Assembly: GCF_036248255.1 (NCBI RefSeq)
Contig: NZ_CP109179.1
Coordinates: 1 to 64,000 of the forward strand
DNA: 64,000 nucleotides
Source: Streptomyces sp. NBC_01717
GTDB taxonomy: Bacteria > Actinomycetota > Actinomycetes > Streptomycetales > Streptomycetaceae
Reading direction: 5' to 3'
Positions within the stretch are counted from its first letter, which is position 1. Every line of letters begins with the position of its first letter. The notes below the pieces were generated by a model that saw only the letters and a program-made list of their open reading frames with translations, made no database searches and was not told where the DNA came from. The position numbers were made by a program, and so were the translations under genes. Positions 17,012 through 25,323 of this stretch are shown piece after piece.

Positions 17012-17896
17012 TCAGCTCCTTTCCGGGCCCGTGAGGTGCGGCCACAGCAGCTTGAGGTCGTGGGCGACCCGCTCGGCCAGGACGTCGGGGTCGTTGGCCG
17101 TCCACTGGTGAGCTGTCCCGATGGCGTCGGCCGCCTTCGTCCTGGAGGTGCCCGTGCGGGGGAAAGAGCCGGAAGTGATGCGGGCGGTGAAGGTCGCCGG
17201 GGCCGGCGGGCGGGGCAGGAAGAGCAGCGGGTGGTGCGGGGTGAAGTCGAAGTGGCCGAGGCGGGCTGCGGGCGCTTCGCCGAAGAGCTGCGGTTCGGTC
17301 CACAGGCCGACAGTGACGACGATCCAGGTGTGCGGGTGGTCCGGGTCGTTGCACAGCCACAGGTCGAACGTGCCGACCAGGAGGTTCTCCTCCCACGTCC
17401 AGACCTTCGCCCGCGGATCAAGAGCATCAGCCCCGTCCACGCGCAGCGGCATCAGGGCGCGCTCGAACGGGGCGATCAGATCGTCGTAGGCGGCCCGCAT
17501 CGCCACGCTGCCGGCGTGGTCGTACGTCAGCTCGCGGTCCGGCGTGATCTCCCACTTCAAACCGTCGGGAAGCTGGGTGGTCAGGTACTGGCGCAGCGGG
17601 GCAATGGCCGGCGGCAGGCCGTCCTTGTCGAGTCGGGCATGCTCGGCTGCGGGCAGGCGGACCCACCAGGCGTAATACGGCGTTTCGTCGTCGTAGGAGT
17701 CGTCGTCGACGCAGTGCTCGTACACGCAGCCCAGCGAGGCGGCCAGCTCCGTCATCGTCTCCCCGGTGCGCTCGTCCAGATCCGGATCCTCGCCCGCGAG
17801 CTGCGATGGGTCTTGAACCTCGAGGCGCCACACCACCCACTCGAAGTCCTTGAAATCCTTCACGCGCCCCGTGTGACCCCCGCTGTACCCGGCCAC
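17012..17896 (-). CDS. Hypothetical soluble protein
   Basis: 294 residues, acidic and Trp/Asp-rich, with no signal peptide or membrane span. Blocks such as WTWEENLLVGTFDLWLCND and WIVVTVGLWTEPQLF look like alternating beta strands. I recognise no family. A 35-residue frame follows within 3 bp. Confidence 0.5.
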   Translation of the reverse strand: MAGYSGGHTGRVKDFKDFEWVVWRLEVQDPSQLAGEDPDLDERTGETMTELAASLGCVYEHCVDDDSYDDETPYYAWWVRLPAAEHARLDKDGLPPAIAPLRQYLTTQLPDGLKWEITPDRELTYDHAGSVAMRAAYDDLIAPFERALMPLRVDGADALDPRAKVWTWEENLLVGTFDLWLCNDPDHPHTWIVVTVGLWTEPQLFGEAPAARLGHFDFTPHHPLLFLPRPPAPATFTARITSGSFPRTGTSRTKAADAIGTAHQWTANDPDVLAERVAHDLKLLWPHLTGPERS

Positions 17897-18074
17897 GTCC
17901 CGCTCCCCTGCCTCGCCCAGCTCCGACAGTCCAGTACATCAAGGCCCACCAGGCAGGCGGGAACGTTCGGCGACACCCGGCCCGGACGAGCGACGCACAG
18001 GACCGACGGCTCCAGGGCCTTGAGGGACGTGCCGGGCCCTTGGCAATGGGCAGCAGCACGCAGGTACTGAAGGT

Positions 18075-18125
18075 GGGTAAGCCGTCGGGGAGGCCGGCTT
18101 GCCCAGGTTCCCCTGCGGCTTACCC
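18075..18125. promoter_or_regulatory. Three 21-bp-spaced GGCTTRCCC sites
   Basis: The 9-mer GGCTTRCCC occurs at 18075-18083 (minus strand), 18096-18104 and 18117-18125, exactly 21 bp apart, two helical turns. A 31-bp stretch here matches 27 of 31 positions with one at 20885-20915. They look like operators or iterons for one DNA-binding protein. The nearest downstream gene is the oxidoreductase at 18242. Confidence 0.55.
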
Positions 18126-18241
18126 GAGAGCGTCGGTCATGCGGAAGATACGACCCTTTTTCACCATAGTGCTGGCCTCTGTCGGTCTGACATAGGCTTT
18201 GCCCTTGTATTTGCGGACAAGGCAAGTGATGGGGCTGCGTC

Positions 18242-18829
18242 ATGAAGGAAGGCATGCTGCCGCCAGGGCAGCGCCTGGCCAAAGGGTGGCCCGTCTCGCA
18301 CTACGGGCCGGTGCCCCGCTTCCGCCCCGACCGGTGGAACCTGCAGGTGTTCGGCGCGACCGCGAGCGGACAGACCCACTCCTGGACGTTCGATGAAGTC
18401 GCCATCATGCCAAAGATCACCGTGCATGCGGACCTGCACTGCGCCTCAGGCACCAGCACCACCGGCCACATGTTCTTCGGCGTTCCGGCCCGCACCCTGC
18501 TGGACCTTGCCCCGCCCGCCGCAGGCGTGTCCCACGTCATGGCCTGGGCCGAGTACGGGTACAGCGCGAACCTGCGCCTGAGCGACTTCATCGCCGACAC
18601 CACGGTCATGGCCACCCACCACGACGACGAGCCGCTCACCGTCGAACACGGCTTCCCCCTGCGTCTGGTGGTCCCGCACCTTTTCGGCTACAAGGGCCCC
18701 AAATGGCTGCGCGGCATCGAGTACATGACGCAGGACCGCCGCGGGTTCTGGGAGGAACGCGGCTACCACAACATCGCCGACCCCTGGGCCGGCCAACGCC
18801 ACTCCTACCAGGAGGACGGCGGCCCTTAG
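18242..18829 (+). CDS. Sulfite oxidase-like molybdopterin-dependent oxidoreductase
   Basis: 195 residues. The sequence fits the compact YedY/sulfite-oxidase catalytic domain: PPGQ at the start, a conserved Cys in ITVHADLHCASG that normally ligates molybdenum, GVPARTLLDLAPPA, and RLVVPHLFGYKGPKWLRGIE near the C-terminus. No Tat signal is visible, so it may be cytoplasmic or lack an N-terminal part. The substrate is unknown. It is followed about 90 bp later by the methyltransferase in the same direction. Confidence 0.75.
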   Translation: MKEGMLPPGQRLAKGWPVSHYGPVPRFRPDRWNLQVFGATASGQTHSWTFDEVAIMPKITVHADLHCASGTSTTGHMFFGVPARTLLDLAPPAAGVSHVMAWAEYGYSANLRLSDFIADTTVMATHHDDEPLTVEHGFPLRLVVPHLFGYKGPKWLRGIEYMTQDRRGFWEERGYHNIADPWAGQRHSYQEDGGP

Positions 18830-18921
18830 CTTCGCGGGCAAACCCCAGGGGCACGCCGACCAAGCGTTGTCCGGGACGCGGATGCCGCCGCCCCGGCCAG
18901 ACCCACAAGGCGAGGTCCCCC

Positions 18922-19698
18922 ATGGTCATGCGCACCCACGACGGCAGCGTCGGCGACGTCGACTACGGCACCATCGGTGCCGCCTACGCCGCTTGGCGCC
19001 GCCCCGACGAACGCATCGCCCACGTCATCGCCCAGGCCCTCGGCGGTGCGCGCACCGTCCTCAACGTCGGTGCGGGCACCGGATCGTACGAGACCGCCGC
19101 GCACACGATCACCGCGGTCGAACCCTCACTGGCCATGCGAGCCCAGCGGCCGGCCGAACTCGCCACCGCCGTCGACGCCGTCGCCGAAGACCTCCCCTTC
19201 CCCGACGGACACTTCGACGCATCGATGACCCTCTTCAGCGTCCACCAGTGGTCCGATGCCACCGCCGGACTACGCGAGATGCGACGTGTCACCCGCGGCC
19301 CCGTCGTCGTACTGACCTGCGACCCGGCCCGCGTACGCGACTTCTGGCTCTACGAGTACGCCCCCGACGTCCTCGACACCGAAGCCCGCCGCTACCCGCC
19401 CCTCGGCCAACTCACCGCCGCTCTCGGCGGCACCACCACCATCCAGTCCGTCCCCATCCCGCTGGACTGCACCGACGGCTTCAACGAGGCCTATTACGGC
19501 CGCCCCGAACTCCTCCTCAACCCCGCAGCCCGACAAGCCTGCTCGGCCTGGAGCTTCATCGACGACCATGCCCGCCAAGCCTTCGACACCTCCCTGCGCC
19601 GCGCCCTCGGCTCAGGCACCTGGGATGAGGCCTTCGGCCACCTCCGCAACCGCCCGACCTACAACGGATCACTCGTCCTCCTCCGCGCAACCCCCTGA
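18922..19698 (+). CDS. Class I SAM-dependent methyltransferase
   Basis: 258 residues from ATG 18922; ATG 18928 is also possible. The SAM-binding loop is VLNVGAGTGSYE, with the acidic AVEPS strand after it and AEDLPFPDGHFDASMTLFSV as the third motif. This is the Methyltransf_11 type pattern. The substrate cannot be inferred. It lies downstream of the oxidoreductase and may be co-transcribed. Confidence 0.8.
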   Translation: MVMRTHDGSVGDVDYGTIGAAYAAWRRPDERIAHVIAQALGGARTVLNVGAGTGSYETAAHTITAVEPSLAMRAQRPAELATAVDAVAEDLPFPDGHFDASMTLFSVHQWSDATAGLREMRRVTRGPVVVLTCDPARVRDFWLYEYAPDVLDTEARRYPPLGQLTAALGGTTTIQSVPIPLDCTDGFNEAYYGRPELLLNPAARQACSAWSFIDDHARQAFDTSLRRALGSGTWDEAFGHLRNRPTYNGSLVLLRATP

Positions 19699-19749
19699 CC
19701 AACAGCAGCGCCCCGACACAGGTATCTGCCAACACAGCTCACCACCGAC

Positions 19750-19971
19750 TCAGGTGCCGAGCCGGCAGGAGCGCCAGCGCCAAGCGCTGCGGCTGATGAG
19801 GCCGAGTGCTTCGAGGCGGCCGAGCTGGTGAGCGACGGTGCCGGTGCTGGACAGGCCGACGCGCTCGCCGATCTGCCGCACGGCCGGCCCCTCACCACAC
19901 TCGATGATCGAGTTCCGGATGACCCGCAGGATCGACTCCTGCCTCGGCGAGAGCCCACCGCCTCCGCTCAT
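19750..19971 (-). CDS. LexA-type DNA-binding domain without peptidase domain
   Basis: 73 residues from ATG 19971. LSPRQESILRVIRNSI, PAVRQIGERVGL and STGTVAHQLGRLEALGLI match the winged helix of LexA. The C-terminal half of LexA, with its Ser-Lys self-cleavage dyad, is absent, and the ORF ends after a basic tail. It could be an independent small regulator that competes for SOS-type sites, or the relic of a lexA gene. Confidence 0.6.
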   Translation of the reverse strand: MSGGGGLSPRQESILRVIRNSIIECGEGPAVRQIGERVGLSSTGTVAHQLGRLEALGLISRSAWRWRSCRLGT

Positions 19972-20139
19972 GCCGATCCCCCGCCGCAGCTCTGTGTACG
20001 GGCGAAGCGACGCAGCTCCACCCGGGCAGCCGGCGCACTGCCGGGGACGGTGGTCCAGAAGGGGTGCCACCAGATCCTGCCGGACAGCTCCAGCAGGCGA
20101 CGGCGCAGGACGGCGGAATGTCCCGCGAACCCAGCACAC

Positions 20140-20574
20140 CCTGGCGAACGAGCTGAGGGACCTGACTGCCTGACGCCGCGATCAACCGCTCGCGAAGCTC
20201 CTGCTCCCCGACCCGGCGGAACAGGGACGGCGTACTGTCCCCCGCTGGACGTTGACGCCGGCGAAGGCGTTCAGCTTTGCGGCCACCAGGCTCAGACCAC
20301 GACGCACCAAGGCATCGAACAGCCACTTCGGCACCTCCGGCAATTGGGGCAGTGTTCCCCGTCGGCCGGCGGAACTTTCTCCTTCTCCCAGTCCTCGCGA
20401 GGGTCCAGTCGGTAGGGGCCGCCGTTCAGCGGGCCGGCGCCTCTTTCGCCTGGCGTCCAGCTCGGCGCGCTGCTCCTGGCGCTGCCGCTCCCGTTCCGCC
20501 TCACGGAGGGCAGTTCAGGCATATGAGGTCAACGAACGACGCGACGCAGGTGTCACCCGTCGCCGTGCGACCGG
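20140..20574. other. Stretch without a confident gene
   Basis: Only short protein-like pieces appear on the minus strand (for example RRVGEQELRERLIAASGSQ and NGGPYRLDPREDWEKEKV), in different frames. They may be remains of one or two genes. No start with a ribosome binding site was found. Confidence 0.35.
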
Positions 20575-20850
20575 TCAGGGAGTGTCGCCGGACCAGTCCC
20601 AGCGGCGCCGGTCGCCGGGGCGCGGGTCATACATCGCCCGCCCCCCAGCACCGAACTGCCCGAGCTCCGTCATCAGGGCGACACCGGTATCGATCTCGCC
20701 CTTCGTCCAGCCGGTGATGTCGAGCAGCAGGCCGTCCAGCGGCCCGCCGACCAGCTCGGCGTAGGTGCGTCCCGGCTGCGGTCCGGGCCGGGGATCGTCA
20801 TGGTCGGCGCCGTAGACCCGGCCGCGCAGCAACTCCTCATCCCTGTCCAT
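20575..20850 (-). CDS. Small protein with VGGPLDGLLLDITGW motif
   Basis: 91 residues from ATG 20850. The core YAELVGGPLDGLLLDITGW followed by a Gly-rich YDPRPGDRRRWDW tail is a recurrent motif of small actinobacterial proteins of unknown role. The 21-bp-spaced GGCTTGCCC sites start 35 bp upstream, so they may control it. Confidence 0.5.
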   Translation of the reverse strand: MDRDEELLRGRVYGADHDDPRPGPQPGRTYAELVGGPLDGLLLDITGWTKGEIDTGVALMTELGQFGAGGRAMYDPRPGDRRRWDWSGDTP

Positions 20851-20884
20851 ACGTCCCAGGCTCCCAGCCACCACCGACAGTGCG

Positions 20885-21018
20885 GGCTTGCCCAGGTTCA
20901 CCTTTGGCTTGCCCGCCCGTGTCGGCACAGGCTTGCCCGGGTCAGGGGCCAAAGCTCGCCAGCCGCCGGACCAGTGGGTTCGCACGCGTTGACGGAGGGA
21001 GCCACCAGAGGCTTGCCC
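20885..21018. repeat. GGCTTGCCC direct repeats (iteron-like)
   Basis: Copies at 20885-20893, 20906-20914, 20930-20938 and 21010-21018, with the first three 21 and 24 bp apart. They lie between the end of the relaxase gene and the small gene at 20575-20850. The motif and 21-bp spacing match the cluster at 18075-18125. Confidence 0.55.
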
Positions 21019-21023
21019 GGCGC

Positions 21024-22946
21024 TCAGCGGGGCGCACCCGGACTCTGGCCGGGGCCGGGCTGGTGCGGGCGGTGCGCACGCTGGTCGTTCTCGCGGTGCG
21101 GGCGCGGTGCGGTTTCGTCGGGGAGACCAGGGGCCTGGTGCATCCGCTCGCGAGCCCCCGCGTTCAGCTTCGTGCCCGCCCGCTCGAACCGAAGCAGCTG
21201 GTCGGCAGTCAACTCCAGCGTTTCCATGTCGGTGCGCAGTGCGTCCAGGTCGACGGCCCGGCGGGCCTTGAGGACAGGGCGGTCCTCCTCCTGGGCGAAG
21301 ACGTCCAGTTGCTCGGGCATCGCGGCCTGCTGGTGGACCGCCACGTCGTACGGATCCCGGCCGGTGCGGCGGGCTGGCCGCAGCTGCGCCGTCAGCACCG
21401 CGCCGGCGATGACGGCGCGGTCGTAGCGCAGCGGCACCCGGGGTATGTCCTGCTGCCCCGCTTCCAGGGGAAGCCGGGGTGCGGCCGGGTCGCCGGGGCC
21501 GGCCGGGGGATTGCGGTCCGGCTCGGGAACGTCGGTCGGCGGGCGCCGGGCGAAAGCGGCGCCCGGGAGGGCCCAGCGGGTGGTGTAGAGGCGGTACTCC
21601 GGGCGCGCGCCGCGCGACGTCCTCGCGTCGGTGATGTCGGTGCAGTGCGCGGCGAGCGCGGCGTCCACGATCTGCTCGTCCAGGCCACGCTCGTGGCGGC
21701 GGCCTCGCAGGACGAGGGCGAGGTGGCGGCGGGCTTCGGCAAGCAGGTGCCGACGGTGGAACCAGCCGCCGCCGTTCATCACGAACACGCGCGCGGTGAC
21801 GTCGACGGCCGCCAGGGCGACGTCGACCACCGCGGCGACACGGGCCCGGATCACGGCGGCCGCGGCGCGGGCGCGCTCGAGCAGGGACTCGATGACGTTG
21901 AGCTCCACCCCGGAGCTGAGGATGGCGCTCGCCTTCCACCAGGCGCGCAGCTGAGCAAGCGGCCGGGCGCGCTGCTTGGGCGGCCGGGTCTTGCGGGCGG
22001 CGATCCGGTTCAGCCTGGTGCGGGCCCGCTCGGAGACGACGGGCAGGAACTTCAGCTCGCCGTCGTCGTCGACGGCGGTGACGTACTCGGCCTCCAGCTC
22101 CGTCAGGCAGGCGGCGATCTGCTCGCCGCGCCGCGCGGTCCAGCCGATCAGCTCATGCGGGACCCCGGCGATCTCCATGACCGGTCGGCGGCCCGGCGTG
22201 ACCGTGCGCGGCTCAGAGGCCAACCCCAACGCCTCGCAGGCCTCAGCCATGACGAGCTCGTTGTAGAGCGCGGACGCGGCGACGGTGTTCTCGTACAGGG
22301 CCTCTGTGTGTACAGAACCCCACGTGCCGTCCGGGCGCTGCCCCTTCACCGACAACAGCAGATGGTCATGCAGCAACGGCATCTGGGACCGTGCCTCGTA
22401 GTGGCGAAAGCGCGCGGCAACCAGACCGCCGGGCGGCCGGACGCAGTGAATGCCACCGCTGCCGAACCGAATCACCGCCACCTGGTCCTCGATCCACTCC
22501 AGCACCATCTCGATCGCGCGCTCGTGCGCGGCCTCGATCGCCCGCCGGGTCTCGTCATCACCCAGCGCCCACAACAGGTAGATCGTCGGCTGCGGCCGGA
22601 ACACCAAATCCAGTCCGGTGACCTTCACCCGGCGCCCGACCGCCCCGGACCGCCACGCCGCCGCCGGGGACTCCCCCGCGGCCAACCGGTCGGCTTCGAT
22701 CCGGTCGGCGTGCGGGTGCCGGCCTCCCTCGCCGAACAAGTTCCGCAACTGCCGCTCGGTGACCTCCTCCCCCGCCACCAGACCCAGCACCACAAGGCCC
22801 CGGCCCATCCATCGCCCGGCCGGGACACCAGCCTCTTCCTGAGCCTTCCTCAGCGGTGCGCGGGGCGGGCGCCGGCCGTCACCGACGACGACCTGACGCA
22901 GGTAGTACCGGTACATCTGCCCAGCAGTGATCCTCGCGATATCCAT
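21024..22946 (-). CDS. MobF/TrwC-family relaxase lacking the helicase half
   Basis: About 640 residues from ATG 22946 (tandem ATG at 22949). N-terminal tyrosines Y12, Y14 and Y15 in MYRYYLRQVV are candidates for the nicking Tyr. The family core follows: GRGLVVLGLV, VTGLDLVFRPQP, LLWALGDDET, AARFRH182 and LLH193DH195LLLSV, giving the three-His metal site. Relaxases of this family nick the transfer origin and lead conjugation. In TrwC/TraA proteins a RecD-like helicase follows. Here the C-terminal half has no Walker A motif and becomes Arg/Pro-rich, so strand separation must come from another helicase. Confidence 0.8.
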   Translation of the reverse strand: MDIARITAGQMYRYYLRQVVVGDGRRPPRAPLRKAQEEAGVPAGRWMGRGLVVLGLVAGEEVTERQLRNLFGEGGRHPHADRIEADRLAAGESPAAAWRSGAVGRRVKVTGLDLVFRPQPTIYLLWALGDDETRRAIEAAHERAIEMVLEWIEDQVAVIRFGSGGIHCVRPPGGLVAARFRHYEARSQMPLLHDHLLLSVKGQRPDGTWGSVHTEALYENTVAASALYNELVMAEACEALGLASEPRTVTPGRRPVMEIAGVPHELIGWTARRGEQIAACLTELEAEYVTAVDDDGELKFLPVVSERARTRLNRIAARKTRPPKQRARPLAQLRAWWKASAILSSGVELNVIESLLERARAAAAVIRARVAAVVDVALAAVDVTARVFVMNGGGWFHRRHLLAEARRHLALVLRGRRHERGLDEQIVDAALAAHCTDITDARTSRGARPEYRLYTTRWALPGAAFARRPPTDVPEPDRNPPAGPGDPAAPRLPLEAGQQDIPRVPLRYDRAVIAGAVLTAQLRPARRTGRDPYDVAVHQQAAMPEQLDVFAQEEDRPVLKARRAVDLDALRTDMETLELTADQLLRFERAGTKLNAGARERMHQAPGLPDETAPRPHRENDQRAHRPHQPGPGQSPGAPR

Positions 22947-23001
22947 CATGAAGACCACACCACACCCCCTGACCTGCAAGGAAAGAGCGAGATCCCGCGC
23001 C

Positions 23002-23131
23002 TCCCGCCAGGCGGGACAGACAGCCGAACCATTTTCCCGGCGGCCCGCCAGGCGGGAAGCCGCTCCAGGAGCCCGAGCCGAGTGTCATCGCTCTCCGGTC
23101 CAGCACGTGCTTCCCGGTCCAGCACGTGCTT
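23002..23131. promoter_or_regulatory. Palindromes and direct repeat upstream of the relaxase
   Basis: TCCCGCCAGGCGGGA at 23002-23016 and GCCCGCCAGGCGGGA at 23043-23057 are palindromes 41 bp apart. Then the 18-mer CCGGTCCAGCACGTGCTT is repeated at 23095-23112 and 23114-23131, each copy containing the palindrome AGCACGTGCT. They sit 50-185 bp upstream of the relaxase start and fit operators, or part of a transfer origin. Confidence 0.5.
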
Positions 23132-23208
23132 CGGCCCCACAAACAACCGCGCAGCTCGGTCAGCGGGCGCCCAAGCTCCTCGGGCAACTGGGTCCTACCC
23201 GCCGCGAT

Positions 23209-23573
23209 CGGACCCAGCCTGTAGCGGGCGCGGTTGTTCATCGGGAACGGGAGGTCCATGCGCTGCCGGCCCAAAGCGGCGTGGCCGCCCGCCAGACGGT
23301 GAACTGCACGGTCCCTCCGGAGCACGCCTCGAGTACAGGAGGCGTTCAACGGCCCTTGCATGACCGGTACCGCTCCCGGTGCCCGGGGGCGGACCCAGCC
23401 TGTAGCGGGCGCGGTTGTTCATCGGGAACGGGAGGTCCATGCGCTGCCGGCCCAAAGCGGCGTGGCCGCCCGCCAGACGGTGAACTGCACGGTCCCTCCG
23501 GAGCACGCCTCGAGTACAGGAGGCGTTCAACGGCCCTTGCATGACCGGTACCGCTCCCGGTGCCCCGGGGCGG
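23209..23573. repeat. 181-bp tandem duplication
   Basis: Two nearly identical copies, 23209-23389 and 23390 to about 23573, with a period of 181 bp. They differ only at the right edge. They lie between the toxin gene end and the relaxase promoter, and no gene is evident inside. The high identity implies a recent duplication. Confidence 0.75.
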
Positions 23574-23591
23574 CGTCGTGTTCTGCGAGCG

Positions 23592-23969
23592 TCAGGTGGT
23601 GGTGGGCCAGGTCCGCAGCAGCGCGGCGATCCTCGCGGCGGTGCAGGCGGAATCGAGGAGGAGGTCTTTGAGAGCGATGGCGTCGTCGCGGGTGGGCTTC
23701 ACGGGGATACCGGCGGCTTCGAGATACATGACGCCGGTGGCGGCGGCCACGGCCATGTTGGAGCGCTCGAGCCAGCGGCAGCGGCCGAGGTTGTCCACGA
23801 GTGCTGCGGCTTTGGCGTAGGGGCCGTCGTAGACGGGCTGCTCGAAGAGTTCGGCCCGGTGGCGGGCGACAGCGGCGATGGGGACGCCGTAGTCGTCGGG
23901 GGCGGGATCGTCCGCGCCGGCCGCTTCGGCGACCTGCAGGATCCAGGGAACGTCGATGTGCAGTTCCAT
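23592..23969 (-). CDS. Doc/Fic-like toxin of a toxin-antitoxin pair
   Basis: 125 residues from ATG 23969, overlapping the antitoxin stop (TGATG). The layout is that of Streptomyces proteins annotated as Fic-family toxins: HIDVPWILQVAEAA at the start, PIAAVARHRAELF in the middle, and AAALVDNLGRCRWLERSN near the usual catalytic segment. The canonical HPFxxGN(K/R)R motif is absent and CRWLERSN stands in its place. AMPylation or phosphorylation by the standard Fic mechanism is therefore doubtful. Paralogues lie at 25324-25698 and 55145-55531. Confidence 0.65.
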   Translation of the reverse strand: MELHIDVPWILQVAEAAGADDPAPDDYGVPIAAVARHRAELFEQPVYDGPYAKAAALVDNLGRCRWLERSNMAVAAATGVMYLEAAGIPVKPTRDDAIALKDLLLDSACTAARIAALLRTWPTTT

Positions 23970-24208
23970 CACGCGGCGCGCGCTCCCGCAGGCGCCTGCT
24001 GGGCGTCTTCGGCCTCGTCGAAGACCGCCTGGTGCTCGGACAGGAAGCGGGCGGCGGCGTCCACCGCGCGGGCGCGCAGGCCGCTGGCGTCGTCCTGCAC
24101 GAGACGGGCGAGGTAGTCCCCGATGCTCAGTCCGAGGTCGGCGGCGCGCTTCTTCGCGAGTTCCGCGACATCCTGATCCACGCGTGCGCCCAGCTGTGTC
24201 TTGGCCAT
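23969..24208 (-). CDS. RHH-type antitoxin paired with Doc/Fic-like toxin
   Basis: 79 residues from ATG 24208. The N-terminal GARVDQDVAELAKKRAADLG and LSIGDYLARLV resemble a ribbon-helix-helix DNA-binding fold, and the C-terminus is Ala/Glu-rich, likely unfolded until it binds the toxin. It overlaps the toxin start by 1 bp. A TGGTAAC-ATCT-GTTACCA palindrome lies 9 bp upstream, as expected for autoregulation. Confidence 0.65.
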   Translation of the reverse strand: MAKTQLGARVDQDVAELAKKRAADLGLSIGDYLARLVQDDASGLRARAVDAAARFLSEHQAVFDEAEDAQQAPAGARAA

Positions 24209-24216
24209 ACCCCACA

Positions 24217-24234
24217 TGGTAACATCTGTTACCA
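24217..24234. promoter_or_regulatory. Operator palindrome of the toxin-antitoxin pair
   Basis: TGGTAAC (24217-24223), ATCT, GTTACCA (24228-24234). The same half-site type, TGGTACC/GGTACCA, precedes the second complete pair at 54836-54852. Confidence 0.6.
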
Positions 24235-24487
24235 GCCTGTCCAGGCAACGGCGGAAGCAGCGGTCCCGTCCGTCCGATCCCCGCCGAAGAGGGCCGCGAC
24301 CAGGCTCTCTTGCCCGGTGGACAGCCGATGAGACCACAGGTGAAATCGATGCACTACGGGGGCTGCGCGCCCAGTCGCAGGTTCACGTGCCCTCGGGCAT
24401 CAAGGAACGCGGCGGGCATCGGCGCAGGGGCGGGCGACGGGTGCGGGCGACAGCAGACTTGAGAACTGCGGGGAGCGGGAACATCCG

Positions 24488-25042
24488 ATGGGCGTCGTGA
24501 GCGAAAGCCTCGGTCATGCAGTAGCGGCCGCGGCCACCCGGCCGATCCCGAGATCGGCGGGCGCGCAGGTGCGGTTCCTGGTGAAACGGCTCAAGGGCAC
24601 CAGGCCGGTGGCCGACTTGCTGGGGGTCTCCCAGCGCACCGTCGAGCGGTACGCCAGGAACCAGATCAAGACGCCGCGGGCACAGCTCGGCGCCCGGCTC
24701 GCCGACGAGGTCCGCACACGGTGGCAGCCGCGGGTGAAGGAGGACGCGAAGAAGAACGCGGCCGTCTCCACCGGCATCGTCGTGGAAACCAGAGCGCGGT
24801 TCGGGTTCACCGCCGCGCCGGGCAGCACGGACGACGCACGCATCCGGCGCATCACCCAGCACCTTCCCGCCACCTACGCAGCCCGCCTCTTCGACGCACA
24901 GGCCGCCGGCGCCCCGGAGCAGCAGCTCCAGGCCGTCCTCGCCGAAGGACTCCAACAGGAGTACTTCAAGGACCGCGGCCGCCGTGCCGACGGACTCCTG
25001 GTCGAATTCACCGACATCGACTACATAGAACTCAGCCTCTGA
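24488..25042 (+). CDS. tpg: Telomere terminal protein (Tpg family)
   Basis: 184 residues from ATG 24488 with GGGGAG upstream. The family blocks are complete: ATRPIPRSAGAQVRFLV, the helix-turn-helix VADLLGVSQRTVERYA, RTRWQPRVKEDAKK, TRARFGFTAAPGSTDDARI, LPATYAARLFDAQAAG, and the acidic C-terminus VEFTDIDYIELSL. Tpg binds covalently to 5' ends of linear Streptomyces replicons and primes end patching. The usual partner gene tap is not next to it, so Tap would have to be supplied elsewhere on this replicon or by the chromosome. It is a strong sign of a linear replicon. Confidence 0.85.
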   Translation: MGVVSESLGHAVAAAATRPIPRSAGAQVRFLVKRLKGTRPVADLLGVSQRTVERYARNQIKTPRAQLGARLADEVRTRWQPRVKEDAKKNAAVSTGIVVETRARFGFTAAPGSTDDARIRRITQHLPATYAARLFDAQAAGAPEQQLQAVLAEGLQQEYFKDRGRRADGLLVEFTDIDYIELSL

Positions 25043-25323
25043 CACAGCACCGAAGCCCTCACCGAGCGCTTCGGTCGGCGAGTTGGAGTTGGCCGGGCGA
25101 GTTGAGCGCGACGGGCGACGAGGCCACCAGCGGGCCGGCGGGTGCCGCCCCGCGCGCCGCAGCCGCAGGCGCCGTCGGCAGTACGAGCACATCGCGTGGA
25201 AGGCACCCGAACACGCACCGACCCGCTCCCCGTGACGCGGTCCTGCCCGCGCGGCCCGGCACTCCAGGTACGCGAACTTGCGGCGGGCGATCTCGCGCAG
25301 CGCGAAGACCCCCGGCAACGCCG
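25043..25323. other. Intergenic stretch between tpg and the orphan toxin
   Basis: On the minus strand a protein-like frame opens at a TTG just after the toxin stop (VFALREIARRKFAYLECRAA and then FHAMCSYCRRR) but has no stop before it runs antisense through tpg. It may be the remnant of a small gene that once followed the toxin. Nothing else is recognised. Confidence 0.3.

Noticed and set aside
19892..20326. 145-residue minus-strand frame upstream of the LexA-type gene
   Set aside because: Mostly low complexity and overlapping the LexA-type coding region in another frame; only short protein-like pieces, so not called as a gene.
20880..23363. An 827-residue open frame on the plus strand
   Set aside because: It is the exact antisense of the relaxase gene; the GC-rich codon bias opens the opposite strand. 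The relaxase has recognisable catalytic motifs and the antisense frame none.
23209..23573. CRISPR-like repeat
   Set aside because: Only two copies with a 181-bp period and no spacer pattern; this is a simple tandem duplication.
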